From CAZIKF01 sp964539825 (GTDB lineage Bacteria > Muiribacteriota > UBA6191), in the NCBI GenBank assembly GCA_964539825.1, contig CAZIKF010000045.1, forward strand, positions 1-34,757: DNA of 34,757 nucleotides, written 5' to 3'. Shown here piece after piece: positions 24,348 to 34,360 of the stretch. The notes below the pieces were generated by a model, which searched no databases, had not been told where the DNA came from, and worked only from the letters and a program-made list of their open reading frames with translations. Positions within the stretch are counted from its first letter, which is position 1. Each line of letters starts with the position of its first letter. The position numbers and the translations under genes were made by a program.

Positions 24348-27185
24348 ATGAATATGAAACAAAATAGTTTGTTCGAGTCGCTGCTTGAAGAGCCGCAGAA
24401 ACCATCCGGTCCGGTGACTTGTCTCGGCATGACCTTTGAGGATGATGAAACGCGCCGAGCCTATTTCACGGAGGAATTACGCAAAAAATTCAAAGACCCT
24501 GAGTTTCGGAGAATCGAAGGGTTCCCAATTGGTAACGATGAGGCCATCCTGAGCCTGAGTGATCCTCCGTATTACACCGCCTGCCCGAATCCATGGCTCG
24601 CCGATTTCATAGCCGAATGGGAGGCGCAAAAACCTGAGCAGTCCGAAGGCTACCACTATCATCGTGAGCCTTTTGCGACTGACGTGAGCGAGGGGAAAAA
24701 CGACCCTATCTATAACGCTCATTCATACCACACCAAAGTGCCTCACAAGGCCATCATGCGTTACATCCTCCATTACACGCAGCCGGGGGATATTATTTTT
24801 GACGGGTTTTGTGGAACAGGAATGACGGGTGTGGCTGCGCAGATGTGTGGCGACCGAGAGGTAGTCATGTCCCTCGGCTACCCGGTGAAGGCGGATGGGA
24901 CAATTTTGAAGGAAGAGACAGATGAAGACGGCAAAAAGGTTTGGCGACCGTTTTCAAAACTGGGCGTCCGCAGGGCGATTCTCAATGATCTGTCTCCTGC
25001 GGCGACATTTATCTCGTACAACTACAACACGCCTGTCAGTCCATCTTCTTTCAAACGTGAAGCCTACCGGATATTGAAGGAAGTCGAAAAAAAATGCGGT
25101 TGGATGTATGAGACAAGGCATTCTGATGGACGAATCGGGACCATAAACTACACTGTTTGGTCAGATATTTTTGTCTGTAATGAGTGTGCCGGCAAGGTCG
25201 TTTTTTGGGACGAAGCTGTCGATGAGCAAAATGGCAAAGTTCATGACAGCTTTCCTTGTCCTCACTGCAATGCTGAGTTAACCAAAAGACGTCTCGAGCG
25301 GGCTTGGGTAAACAAGTACGATGTTGCTATTGGAGAAACGATCAAACAGGCTAAGCAAGTTCCAGTGCAGATCAATTACTCTGTCGCTGGTGTTTCAGGT
25401 CGATTTGAAAAAAAACCTGACGAAGGTGACTTTACCTTAATAGCTAAAATTGAGAATGAGGAAATTCCTTACTGGCATCCATCGTCACGAATGATCGACG
25501 GGCGTGAAACGCGAAGAAATGATCCCATCGGTATCACGCATTCTCACCACTTCTACACAAAGCGTAATTTACGTGTACTTGCGACACTTCGGCACATCCT
25601 TTCCGCCTCAGAAATGGAAAGCCAGTTACTTTGCCTTGTAGGTGATCAGCTCCCGAGAGCAAGTAAAATGCACAAAATCGCCGTCAGCCGTCTCAATACT
25701 AATCTCTCAAAAACTGCAGGCGTCCTTGCGGGGACTTTGTATATACCGTCAAACCAAATTGAGTACTGCCTGATTGCAATGATTGGGTTTAGAATCAAAG
25801 ACGTTTCCTCGTACTTAAGCAAAAGAGACAGAACGACCAAGCAGATTGTTTTTACGTCATCATCAGAGAAGACGCTGATGCCAGACAATTCCCTGGACTA
25901 TTTTTTCTTCGATCCGCCGTTTGGGGCAAATATCAATTATTCTGAGCTGAATTCACTCTGGGAGGTTTGGCTAAAGGTTCTAACAAACAACGAACCTGAG
26001 GCTGTGGAGAATAGCGCTCAAGGAAAAAGCTTGGATGACTATCGCCAGTTGATGGCGGGTTGTTTTGAGGAAGCATATCGATTGTTAAAGCAGGGTCGCT
26101 GGCTTACTGTTGAATTTTCAAATACAAATGCATCCGTATGGAACAGCATCCAAACTGCCCTAACCGAAGTTGGCTTCATTGTAGCAAATGTCTCGGCTCT
26201 TGATAAAAAACAAGGCAGCTTTAAAGCTGTAACCACACTTACGGCGGTCAAGCAGGACCTCGTTATCTCAGCATACAAACCCAATGGTGGATTTGAAGAG
26301 CGTTTCCAGAAGGAAGCGCAAACCGAAGAAGGTGTGTGGGACTTCCTCCGCACCCACTTAAAATATCTGCCGGTCACCAAACGCCAAGGTGCCTTGATGA
26401 TTTTCGTACCTGAGCGAGATCCGCGTATTCTGTTCGACCAGATGATTACCTATTACGTTCGCAAAGGCTACCCAGTTCCTATCTCCAGTCAGGAATTCCA
26501 GCTTGGCCTGAGACAGGGATTCGCCGAACGAGATGGCATGTTTTTCCTGCCCGAGCAAGCGGCCGAGTATGACATGAGACGTCTCACTGTCGAACGTTTG
26601 GTCCAACGATCCCTGTTTGTGTTTAATGAATCCTCAGCAATCGAGTGGCTGAGAAGCCTTCTTCGTGAGAAGCCTCAGACATCCCAAGATCTTCATCCGC
26701 AATTTTTGAAAGAAATTGGCGGATGGAGCAAAAACGAAAAGGCCCTCGAACTCTCAACCCTACTAGAGCAAAACTTTTTGCGTTTTGATGGCCGAGGAGA
26801 GGTACCAAGCCAGATTCACAGCTATCTGTCTACTACCTGGCCGGAGTTGCGGAATCAATCGAAAGACAACCGCACACTTGAAATAAAGGCTCGAAATTGT
26901 TGGTACGTTCCTGATCCCAATAAGGCAGGCGACTTGGAGAAACTTCGCGAGAAAGCTCTGCTCAGAGAGTTTGAAGAATACAAACAAGTAAAAAAGAAGC
27001 TCAAGGTTTTTAGATTGGAAGCTGTCCGAGCAGGTTTCAAAAACCTATGGCAGCAGCGAACGCCTGAAGCATACAAGGCAATAATTGAGGTGGCGGAGAA
27101 GATTCCGTCCAATGTTCTCGAGGAAGATCCGAAGCTGCTTATGTGGTATGACCAAGCAATCACCCGAACTGCAGGCGAAATCTAA
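24348..27185 (+). CDS. pglX: BREX adenine-type DNA methyltransferase PglX (BREX-3 form)
   Basis: A 945-aa SAM-dependent methyltransferase expected to mark host DNA at N6-adenine of a BREX site. A DPPYYTACPNPWLADF segment is at about residues 72-87. Motif I FDGFCGTGMTGVA is near 150. A zinc-ribbon-like CNEC and CPHC pair lies near 275 and 303. The catalytic motif IV is FFDPPFGANINYSEL near 520. A helical C-terminal half may recognise DNA. Two start codons six bases apart are possible; AAGGA (24341-24345) is better placed for ATG 24354. Two runs of eight A (25087-25094 and 25408-25415) lie in the first half. The stop overlaps the next start as TAATG. Confidence 0.88.
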   Translation: MNMKQNSLFESLLEEPQKPSGPVTCLGMTFEDDETRRAYFTEELRKKFKDPEFRRIEGFPIGNDEAILSLSDPPYYTACPNPWLADFIAEWEAQKPEQSEGYHYHREPFATDVSEGKNDPIYNAHSYHTKVPHKAIMRYILHYTQPGDIIFDGFCGTGMTGVAAQMCGDREVVMSLGYPVKADGTILKEETDEDGKKVWRPFSKLGVRRAILNDLSPAATFISYNYNTPVSPSSFKREAYRILKEVEKKCGWMYETRHSDGRIGTINYTVWSDIFVCNECAGKVVFWDEAVDEQNGKVHDSFPCPHCNAELTKRRLERAWVNKYDVAIGETIKQAKQVPVQINYSVAGVSGRFEKKPDEGDFTLIAKIENEEIPYWHPSSRMIDGRETRRNDPIGITHSHHFYTKRNLRVLATLRHILSASEMESQLLCLVGDQLPRASKMHKIAVSRLNTNLSKTAGVLAGTLYIPSNQIEYCLIAMIGFRIKDVSSYLSKRDRTTKQIVFTSSSEKTLMPDNSLDYFFFDPPFGANINYSELNSLWEVWLKVLTNNEPEAVENSAQGKSLDDYRQLMAGCFEEAYRLLKQGRWLTVEFSNTNASVWNSIQTALTEVGFIVANVSALDKKQGSFKAVTTLTAVKQDLVISAYKPNGGFEERFQKEAQTEEGVWDFLRTHLKYLPVTKRQGALMIFVPERDPRILFDQMITYYVRKGYPVPISSQEFQLGLRQGFAERDGMFFLPEQAAEYDMRRLTVERLVQRSLFVFNESSAIEWLRSLLREKPQTSQDLHPQFLKEIGGWSKNEKALELSTLLEQNFLRFDGRGEVPSQIHSYLSTTWPELRNQSKDNRTLEIKARNCWYVPDPNKAGDLEKLREKALLREFEEYKQVKKKLKVFRLEAVRAGFKNLWQQRTPEAYKAIIEVAEKIPSNVLEEDPKLLMWYDQAITRTAGEI

Positions 27186-28702
27186 TGATTACGGAGGATC
27201 GCAAATTTTTGGATCTGGATCATGTGTGCGACCAGATTGTCAGCCAAGATGATCGCGCCATGTTCGATGAGGCAATTCGGTGCTATCAGATTGGGTCTCA
27301 CAGGGCTGCGGTTATTTTGGTGTGGTGCGTAACGGCGGACTGCCTTTATCGCAGAATCGATGAGCTGGCAAAAGAAGGTGATGGAGTTGCACAGGAGGCA
27401 GGGAGAGTTCTTCAAAATGTTATGGGGCAGGCCTGCTATGAGGAAAACCTTATAGTACAGGCAAAGAAATGCGAACTGTTTGATGATTACGAAGAAAAAT
27501 GCCTACGCTTTGCTCGAGACACTCGGTCAAAGTGCGCGCATCCAACAGGTGTAATTCCTTCTGCAGAAGCAGTACGCAACATCTTTTATGTCTGTTCACA
27601 AACCGTCTTGTGCCGAGACGGTTATAGGGGCATGTCATTTGTTAAGCAGTTCGTTCATTCAAAACTCGATGACATGCATCTGCTTACCGACAAAAATCGC
27701 GCCCAGGAAGCGTGTCGTTATTATTTCGGAAAAGTACCGGAGAGAATTTGGCCACAGTTCGCAGCTTGTTCTGTCGACCATGTACGAAGTGGTGCAAGCC
27801 TACAGTGGAAACAGAATGCATTTTGTTTTTTTAAAGAACTAATCGGTAACGCACCAGATGAACTGGCACTGAAAATATCTCAAAAATTTCAGCCAATAGA
27901 ATCAATTGACAGGACTCTCTTTTCAATTTTTGTGGGAATTGATAAAAGAGGAGACCTTTGGGATGGTCATTCCAGAAGCCAGGCAAAAGCACATCTGAGA
28001 GACGTGCTCAAGACGGGGAAAATCGATTCATACGAATTTGATTCCTATGGAAACCTATGTTCCCTATGCGATTTTGAGGCTGAAGACAAAGACCTGTTTG
28101 AGGATCGCTTTTCTCTTATCGCTGAACACATCTCAAAGCACCCTGTTTTGATCGACCGTAGGAGATCAGAAGTATTGTCTCTAATCATAGAGGCAATGAA
28201 GGATGACCGGCATCGACAACAGATTTTCAAGGGCGTTAGATGGTTGGTGTCTGGCAATCTTTTCATGCAAGAATCCGACGAGATCGTACAATTCGTGGAT
28301 GAATTTATTGAGAGCGATTGGCGGGAGGAAAGTGTAAGCAACCTTTTCTTGATATGCTCTGATTGGTCGGACATCTTAAAAGTATATCTACTCAAAAAGT
28401 CGGAGCGTCTTTTCGAAGAGTGCTCGGAAGATTTCCCTGATGACCTTGTTCAGATATTTGATGCGGCAAATAGTCTCATTTTTTCCAATTCTTTCATGCT
28501 CCCATCCGAATTTGAGGTGGCCATAAAGAGGGTCATTGACGGCGATCATAGAGTTGTCTGGTTTGATGAAAAAGGGTCTGCATACCGAGAATTTGTCGGC
28601 CAAATCGACTTGATCCGCACTCAGCATGGGATCCACTTTCCTGTACTTTCTACACTTGACTTACCCAAAATCCAGCCTGGGGAGTTAGGTGAGGATGAAT
28701 AG
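27185..28702 (+). CDS. HEPN-like protein inserted in the BREX operon (505 aa)
   Basis: No known BREX component matches this gene. The N-terminal 140 residues are helical: AIRCYQIGSHRAAVILVWCV (30-49) resembles the second helix of HEPN/DUF4145-type domains, and RSKCAH (114-119) fits the R-x4-6-H motif that forms the RNase centre of HEPN toxins. The remaining 360 residues are mixed charged helices without a motif I recognise; the last 100 contain a Trp/Phe-rich part. No membrane segment or signal. Its ATG overlaps the pglX stop (TAATG), and brxHII starts within its last codons, so it is an integral part of the operon. It may be an RNA-cutting effector or an accessory adaptor. Function inferred from motif only. 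Confidence 0.65.
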   Translation: MITEDRKFLDLDHVCDQIVSQDDRAMFDEAIRCYQIGSHRAAVILVWCVTADCLYRRIDELAKEGDGVAQEAGRVLQNVMGQACYEENLIVQAKKCELFDDYEEKCLRFARDTRSKCAHPTGVIPSAEAVRNIFYVCSQTVLCRDGYRGMSFVKQFVHSKLDDMHLLTDKNRAQEACRYYFGKVPERIWPQFAACSVDHVRSGASLQWKQNAFCFFKELIGNAPDELALKISQKFQPIESIDRTLFSIFVGIDKRGDLWDGHSRSQAKAHLRDVLKTGKIDSYEFDSYGNLCSLCDFEAEDKDLFEDRFSLIAEHISKHPVLIDRRRSEVLSLIIEAMKDDRHRQQIFKGVRWLVSGNLFMQESDEIVQFVDEFIESDWREESVSNLFLICSDWSDILKVYLLKKSERLFEECSEDFPDDLVQIFDAANSLIFSNSFMLPSEFEVAIKRVIDGDHRVVWFDEKGSAYREFVGQIDLIRTQHGIHFPVLSTLDLPKIQPGELGEDE

Positions 28703-31550
28703 CTCAATATGGCATTACAGCACCGTTCATAACAGCGCCTGCAAGATCATCGAAGAGCAGACCTTATGGGGGCAGACGGTGTGCCGAATCTGGCTGCCGA
28801 ACCAGGATGCGGTGGTCCGCGTTCCCCGCTCTGCCTTGCGATCACTGAATGCTGACTTGCAGCCGGAGATCGAGGCCGGACGCATTGCCTATGTGGCAGC
28901 TGCATCCAAGGTGGCCGAGGTGCTCGAAGGTGCCACTGACGGCCATGTGCTGCTTGCCCCAATGGAGTCTAACGTCATCCCGTTACCACACCAGATACAC
29001 GCTTTGTCTCGGGCTATTTCTGGTGATCGTGTACGTTACCTGTTGGCCGATGAGGTGGGTCTTGGCAAGACAATAGAAGCAGGGTTGATCATGCGGGAAC
29101 TCAAGCTGCGTGGGTTGGTGCGCCGTACGTTAGTTGTTGCTCCCAAGAGTCTTGCTTTGCAGTGGCAATCCGAAATGGAATCCCATTTCAATGAGTCCTT
29201 TACCCTGGTTAATCCAAATGATCTCGAGGTTTATGAACGTTTGATGCAGGATTCACTCCCAGATTACCAACGTAATCCCTGGCTTCAATTTCCCCAAGCA
29301 ATTATAACCACAGACGCATTTAAACCGCTCAGCAGACGTAGAGGTTGGAATAAGGAGACTCTACAGCGCTATAACTTGACTCGCCACGAGCGACTGGTAA
29401 CTGCACAGTGGGATCTGATCATCGTTGACGAAGCACACCGTCTAGGTGGTGCCAGTGACTTGGTGGCACGTTACAAACTCGGGCAAGGGCTTGCAGAAGC
29501 CGCGCCCTATTTACTTCTACTTTCAGCGACTCCTCACCAGGGTAAGTCGGATGCCTTTGCTCGTTTGATGGGGTTACTGGATCCGATGACCTTTCCTGAT
29601 ATCGAGAGCATCAAACGTGACCGAGTAGCCCCATTTGTGATTCGCACTGAAAAACGGAAGGCGGTGACGTCCAAGGGTGAGCCACTTTTCAAACCAAGAA
29701 CCACACGCACACTGACTATTGATCTGGATAGCTTCCCTGATCAATTGAGACTTTACAAAGAAGTCACTGACTATGCAAAGTTTGGTTACAATTTGGCTTT
29801 GTACAATCGGTCTCCATTTGTGGCCTTTTTAATGATCCTGTTACAGAGAATCTCCTCTTCTAGTACCCGCGCCATTTGTTCAACACTGCAACGTCGTCTG
29901 GAAAGACTTGACGCCATGCAGGATAGCCAACGTTCTGGCGTGGAGTTGATTATTGAGGAGCTGGAAGATTTAACCGGACAGGAGTTGCTGGATGAACTGC
30001 TTGATGTCAATGAATTTGGCCGGATTAATGAATTGGAGCAGGTAAGACATCTGTTGGAGTTAGCAAGGCAAGTGGAAGCGCTCGGTCCCGATGCTAAGGC
30101 GTTGCGTCTGATCGAATTGATCTACCAACTCCAGGGTGAAGAAAATGATGATCAGCTTAAAGTGCTTATTTTTACCGAATTTGTCGGTACTCAAATGATG
30201 TTGCTGGAGTTTTTGCAGGCGCGTGGTTTAGTCTGCGCCACCATCAATGGTTCGATGGAGATGGTTGAGCGCAAACAAGAGCAGCGCCTCTTTGCTGAAG
30301 CTGCGAGGGTAATGATCTCCACCGATGCTGGTGGCGAGGGATTGAACCTCCAGTTCGCCCATGTAGTGATCAACTACGATCTTCCATGGAATCCTATGCG
30401 AGTAGAACAGCGCATTGGTCGTGTCGATCGTATCGGCCAGCCTAATGTAGTACGCGCATATAATTTTGTTTTTGAGAATTCAATTGAGTCACGTGTACTG
30501 GAGGTGATTGAGGAAAAGCTGGCAATCATCCATAGGGAGACAGGTATCGATAAAACCAACGATGTGTTAGAGACGCCGGTTACCGCGGAGCTATATGAAC
30601 AAATGATGACTCATGTGGTGATGGAAGATCGTGATCTCGATGACGAGATTGAGCAGATGTTATCAGTAGTGAATCACGAGGTGGTCTCAGTACGTGAGCA
30701 AAGCCCTGTCTATGCCATTAGTGAAGAAGTGGATCTGACAGCATCCGAAGATTTACGTACTCATCCGTTACCGGCTTGGCTTGAACAGATGACTTGTGGC
30801 TACCTGCGTCTTCATGGTGGAAAGGCAGTTGAGACATCCCGCGGCTGGTCGCTGCTCTGGCCCGATGGTGAAATTCAAGAACATTGCGTGTTCAGTGCGC
30901 ATGATGCTGCATTACAAGAAGATACCAACCTGCTCAATCTTGAAAATAGCCGTATTCGTGGACTTGCCCTGAACCTTCCGCAGGTCGCGATTGGTCAATC
31001 AATCCCTTGTGTCATCTTCAGCGGGCTGCCAGCCAACATCTCCGGGTTCTGGGGGCTGTTTGAAATTCGCATCCAGGTTGGGGTACACCAGAAGATGCAA
31101 CTTCTGCGGATTCCCATGGTTCGCCGTGGTTATTTCAGCATATTCTTAAGCGAGGAAGGTAAGCTGTTTTTGCCCACGGCCCGCCATATATGGGATATGT
31201 TGCAGACATCTGAGTTCCAGGTGCAAGCCAACCTCGAACAAGTTGCATCCATTGAAGCACATACACGTTTGGAGGAAGCCGCCGAGCAGGCAGGGCAGGA
31301 TTTGTTCGATTCACTGCAACAGGTACACCTCGCCTCAGTTGCGCGTGAAGAGGAACGCGGATTCGTTTCCTTTTCCTCACGCCGTAAAGCTATTGAACGC
31401 ATTGGTTTACCCGAGGTACGGCAATTTAGGTTGTCCCGTTGCGATGCAGACGAAGCCGAATGGCTAAAGGAATTGCAATCGGCACGGCACATCGTGCCGG
31501 AGATCCGTCCGCTTTTGATGCTGTGCATTATCGAGGGAAGTGCTCAATGA
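28695..31550 (+). CDS. brxHII: SNF2/DEAH-type helicase BrxHII
   Basis: A superfamily 2 DNA translocase of the BREX-3 set, about 951 aa. Motif I LLADEVGLGKTIEAG is near residue 118, motif II IIVDEAH near 249, and motif III LSATPH near 277. The C-terminal RecA lobe has LIFTEFVGTQ and motifs V-VI: TDAGGEGLNLQ, NYDLPWNP, QRIGRVDRIGQ. A charged C-terminal region of about 320 residues follows. ATG 28695 is given; GTG 28689 is in frame, and GGGGAG (28679-28684) fits either. It overlaps the previous gene by eight bases and the next by ATGA. It probably remodels protein-DNA complexes; DISARM-type DrmD is a distant relative, but the operon fixes it as BREX. Confidence 0.88.
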   Translation: MNSSIWHYSTVHNSACKIIEEQTLWGQTVCRIWLPNQDAVVRVPRSALRSLNADLQPEIEAGRIAYVAAASKVAEVLEGATDGHVLLAPMESNVIPLPHQIHALSRAISGDRVRYLLADEVGLGKTIEAGLIMRELKLRGLVRRTLVVAPKSLALQWQSEMESHFNESFTLVNPNDLEVYERLMQDSLPDYQRNPWLQFPQAIITTDAFKPLSRRRGWNKETLQRYNLTRHERLVTAQWDLIIVDEAHRLGGASDLVARYKLGQGLAEAAPYLLLLSATPHQGKSDAFARLMGLLDPMTFPDIESIKRDRVAPFVIRTEKRKAVTSKGEPLFKPRTTRTLTIDLDSFPDQLRLYKEVTDYAKFGYNLALYNRSPFVAFLMILLQRISSSSTRAICSTLQRRLERLDAMQDSQRSGVELIIEELEDLTGQELLDELLDVNEFGRINELEQVRHLLELARQVEALGPDAKALRLIELIYQLQGEENDDQLKVLIFTEFVGTQMMLLEFLQARGLVCATINGSMEMVERKQEQRLFAEAARVMISTDAGGEGLNLQFAHVVINYDLPWNPMRVEQRIGRVDRIGQPNVVRAYNFVFENSIESRVLEVIEEKLAIIHRETGIDKTNDVLETPVTAELYEQMMTHVVMEDRDLDDEIEQMLSVVNHEVVSVREQSPVYAISEEVDLTASEDLRTHPLPAWLEQMTCGYLRLHGGKAVETSRGWSLLWPDGEIQEHCVFSAHDAALQEDTNLLNLENSRIRGLALNLPQVAIGQSIPCVIFSGLPANISGFWGLFEIRIQVGVHQKMQLLRIPMVRRGYFSIFLSEEGKLFLPTARHIWDMLQTSEFQVQANLEQVASIEAHTRLEEAAEQAGQDLFDSLQQVHLASVAREEERGFVSFSSRRKAIERIGLPEVRQFRLSRCDADEAEWLKELQSARHIVPEIRPLLMLCIIEGSAQ

Positions 31551-33541
31551 GTAGTTGGCGAGACGCCATCTTGAAAGATTTTGTACCCAACGTCAGTAAA
31601 TTGACCTTGGTCGCGGACCCAGACTGTTTGCTGACCGAGGAAAAACTGGTCTTGGAACTTAGCAGGCGTGGGTTCAGCCTGATCGAGTTCAATGACCCAG
31701 TCGAATTCAGATACGTCTATGAGTCCAAGTACCGTTCACTTTGGGACCGGGGTGAGGGCACCGATTTGGTGGTGATTCTCCGCTTGCAGGATGCCGAGTT
31801 GGACTCCTTGCCTTACGACCTGCTACAGGCAGGCCGGAAGCTTTCGTTCAATCTTGGGGATCTCTTTCCCAACCTGAGCTACCCGGTCATTGAGAAGCTC
31901 GACCAGAGCCTGCTCGACGCGCTCTTTGAGGCCCAGTGCAAGTCACCCCCGGATCGAATGGGAGACAACACCACCAAGGATTTTATTCTTCGCCATGCGT
32001 TTGGGATCGCCGCAGAACTGATCGGAGGTGATGTAGAGTTGATTCGCGCTTTGCTTCGTATGCATTATGGGAAACTTCAGATTCCACTGATGCTGGCCGA
32101 GCGGCTCATACATGTACTCAAAAGCAATGAAAGATTCAAGACCTGGCCGCTATCTGAAATCGTGCCAGACGCCGGGAGATTCTTCGACTTTTTGCAGGAA
32201 CGTTGGCCGGTGTTTCTTTCCAGGTTTAGCAGTGCCAATCAAGTACAGGTAGACTCGCCAGAATTTGGTCTCAAGTATCCCGGCCCAGATCATCTGCCAT
32301 TCGACCATCAGGATATCAAGGTCTACATCGATAACCTTTTTCTGGAGGGGAAACTCACGCCTGTCAAGGCAACAGATATTGAAGTGGATGCCGGGTTGTG
32401 GGTTCGAAGCGGCATTGCCTTGACCGATGTGGATGACGAAGAGTTTCGTGTTTCCCGCCTATTTGACCTTGTCGAGAAGGAGCTACCAACGGCGGAAGCG
32501 CGTTATTCTGACTGGACTGCCTTTGCGCTAAAATGGGCCGAGCTTTCTTCGTTGGTTCACTGTGGCAACAGTACCGAGTATCAGACCCGGCTCACCGAAA
32601 ACGGTGATACTCTGAACAAGATCTTTGCTGGTTGGCTGGCCGACCATTATTCTAGTCTGTGCAATCTGCCGCCGACAATTCCGGCCATGCTGCACCATGT
32701 ACCTCGTCGTCTAGCTCGGGATATCGAGGACTCCGGTAGCGGCGGTGCTGCGCTGATCGTGGTCGATGGTCTTGCCATGGATCAGTGGGTGACCATCCGC
32801 CAGCTTTTACAAAAGCAGGATGTCAATCTGGTCATACGCGAATCCGCGACCTTTGCCTGGATTCCGACGCTGACCTCGGTATCGAGACAGTCAATCTTTT
32901 CTGGCAAGCCACCGTTCTATTTCCCGTCATCCATCAACTCTACCAATCGCGAAGCTAAACTCTGGAGGCAGTTTTGGGAGGGCCATGGCTTCTCTCGATT
33001 GGATGTCGCCTACCAGCGCGGCCTGGGCGATGGTGATGCATCCAGCGTACTCGACGCCGCAATTCATCCCGGCAAGACCAAGGTGGTGGGGCTGGTCGTG
33101 GACAAGGTCGACAAGATCATGCATGGCATGCAACTCGGCTCGGCCGGGATGCACAATCAAATTAAGCAATGGTACCAAGGCGGGTTTCTCTATGAGATGG
33201 TCAGTCAGTTACTGGAATATGGGTATACTGTCTGGCTTACAGCCGATCATGGTAATATCCAATGCGACGGCAAGGGCCGCCCCTCTGAAGGTGTGATTGC
33301 CGAGACTCGCGGCGAGCGAGTTCGCGTGTATCCCACACCGGAACTCCGTTCCCAGGTCGCTGAGTCCTTCCCGTTTGCGCACGAGTGGGAGCCGGCTGGG
33401 TTACCAGAAAATTATTTTCCCCTGGTCGCTGGTGGCCGTGACGCCTTCGTAAACCCAGGAGAAGTTATCGTAGGTCACGGTGGTATAGCCATCGAAGAAG
33501 TTATCGTACCCTTTGTAAAGTTTGAAAGGAGGAGACGGTGA
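31547..33541 (+). CDS. pglZ: BREX phosphatase-fold protein PglZ
   Basis: The signature protein of BREX, with an alkaline-phosphatase-type fold. In this 664-aa protein the PglZ domain occupies the C-terminal half: ALIVVDGLAMDQW near residues 401-413 (metal-binding Asp), WIPTLTSVSRQS near 438-449 (nucleophile Thr/Ser region), LTADHGN near 564-570 and VGHGG near 641-645 (metal-binding Asp/His). The N-terminal half is helical and variable. ATG 31547 overlaps the brxHII TGA and follows GAGGGAAG; longer in-frame starts inside brxHII are rejected. Medium GC content. Confidence 0.92.
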   Translation: MSSWRDAILKDFVPNVSKLTLVADPDCLLTEEKLVLELSRRGFSLIEFNDPVEFRYVYESKYRSLWDRGEGTDLVVILRLQDAELDSLPYDLLQAGRKLSFNLGDLFPNLSYPVIEKLDQSLLDALFEAQCKSPPDRMGDNTTKDFILRHAFGIAAELIGGDVELIRALLRMHYGKLQIPLMLAERLIHVLKSNERFKTWPLSEIVPDAGRFFDFLQERWPVFLSRFSSANQVQVDSPEFGLKYPGPDHLPFDHQDIKVYIDNLFLEGKLTPVKATDIEVDAGLWVRSGIALTDVDDEEFRVSRLFDLVEKELPTAEARYSDWTAFALKWAELSSLVHCGNSTEYQTRLTENGDTLNKIFAGWLADHYSSLCNLPPTIPAMLHHVPRRLARDIEDSGSGGAALIVVDGLAMDQWVTIRQLLQKQDVNLVIRESATFAWIPTLTSVSRQSIFSGKPPFYFPSSINSTNREAKLWRQFWEGHGFSRLDVAYQRGLGDGDASSVLDAAIHPGKTKVVGLVVDKVDKIMHGMQLGSAGMHNQIKQWYQGGFLYEMVSQLLEYGYTVWLTADHGNIQCDGKGRPSEGVIAETRGERVRVYPTPELRSQVAESFPFAHEWEPAGLPENYFPLVAGGRDAFVNPGEVIVGHGGIAIEEVIVPFVKFERRRR

Positions 33542-34332
33542 TGGGCAAAAGACTCGAAGCCATCGGTATCAAGCAGGCAATCCGGTTCGAGTGGATGCAA
33601 AAAGTAGTTTCTAACTTGCTTGCAGGAATGGATCCCAAGACCATACGAATGGAACTTCATGATTATTTATCAGATCGCCAAGGTGATGGATCTCGTAAAA
33701 TTAGAGGGTCAACTTCACGTTCACAGGTAGTGAATATTTTAATGGGTATTTGGATTACTCCAGATCCTGATTTAAGTCCGCTCAGAGAGAAGGGCTTGAA
33801 TTCCTTGAAACTAAATCCAGATAATTCTTTAGTTGTACACTGGGCGTTGATCTCTGCAGCTTACCCCTTTTGGGTAAATGTTGCGAAACAGTTCGGGCGA
33901 TTATTTTCTTTACAAGATAGTGTGAGTCAAAGGCAAGTCGTAGATCGTTTGAAGGAAATATACGGTGATCGTGAGACTATAAGCAGATACACGAGATGTG
34001 TCATACGATCTTTTGCTAACTGGGGTATTCTAAAGGATTCCAACAAGCGAGGGGTATATTGTAAAGCGGAGACCATAGAGATTTCAGACATGAGATTACT
34101 TACACTTTTAGTTGAATCTCTACTCCATACTAACCAAGACCTTCAGGGGAATCTAAGCCAAATTCTCAATAACCCTGCCTTATTTCACTTTAAACTTCCA
34201 GTTGTAAATGGTGGTCTGCTCACAAGGAATAGCGACAGAATCGAAGTCGTGTATAGCGGATTCGACGATGAAATATTGCGGCTAAAACCAGCGGTGGATT
34301 CAGAAAATCAAACACTGTCTTGGACTCCTTAG
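33541..34332 (+). CDS. brxA: BREX protein BrxA (DUF1819-like)
   Basis: A 263-aa helical protein in the position and size range of BrxA, a small DNA-binding BREX component with DUF1819-type fold. Visible are a basic N-terminus (GIKQAIRFEWMQKVV), the segment SRSQVVNILMGIW and a helix-rich middle WALISAAYPFWVNVAKQFGRLF, and a winged-helix-like YTRCVIRSFANWGIL stretch. The ATG has AAAGGAGGAG upstream and overlaps the pglZ stop as TGATG. The gene is AT-rich compared with pglZ. The family call rests on context plus pattern, so is a little less sure than for PglZ. Confidence 0.8.
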   Translation: MGKRLEAIGIKQAIRFEWMQKVVSNLLAGMDPKTIRMELHDYLSDRQGDGSRKIRGSTSRSQVVNILMGIWITPDPDLSPLREKGLNSLKLNPDNSLVVHWALISAAYPFWVNVAKQFGRLFSLQDSVSQRQVVDRLKEIYGDRETISRYTRCVIRSFANWGILKDSNKRGVYCKAETIEISDMRLLTLLVESLLHTNQDLQGNLSQILNNPALFHFKLPVVNGGLLTRNSDRIEVVYSGFDDEILRLKPAVDSENQTLSWTP

Positions 34333-34360
34333 ATTATCGAAATTTAGTGGAATAGAATCA

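Larger units (their letters stand above)
20056..34332 (+). other. BREX type 3 phage-defence operon with one extra gene
   Basis: Gene order brxF-brxC-pglX-[505-aa gene]-brxHII-pglZ-brxA matches the described BREX type 3 order apart from the bracketed insertion. Spacings: 15 bases between brxF and brxC, 38 between brxC and pglX, and overlaps of 1-8 bases at each later junction, so the cluster is probably one transcript. BREX systems methylate host DNA and block phage replication without known cleavage. Base composition varies sharply from gene to gene. Confidence 0.9.

Noticed and set aside
31439..31546. Longer N-terminus for PglZ inside brxHII
   Set aside because: Arg-rich extension is a shadow of brxHII; ATG 31547 has a good ribosome site and ATGA overlap.
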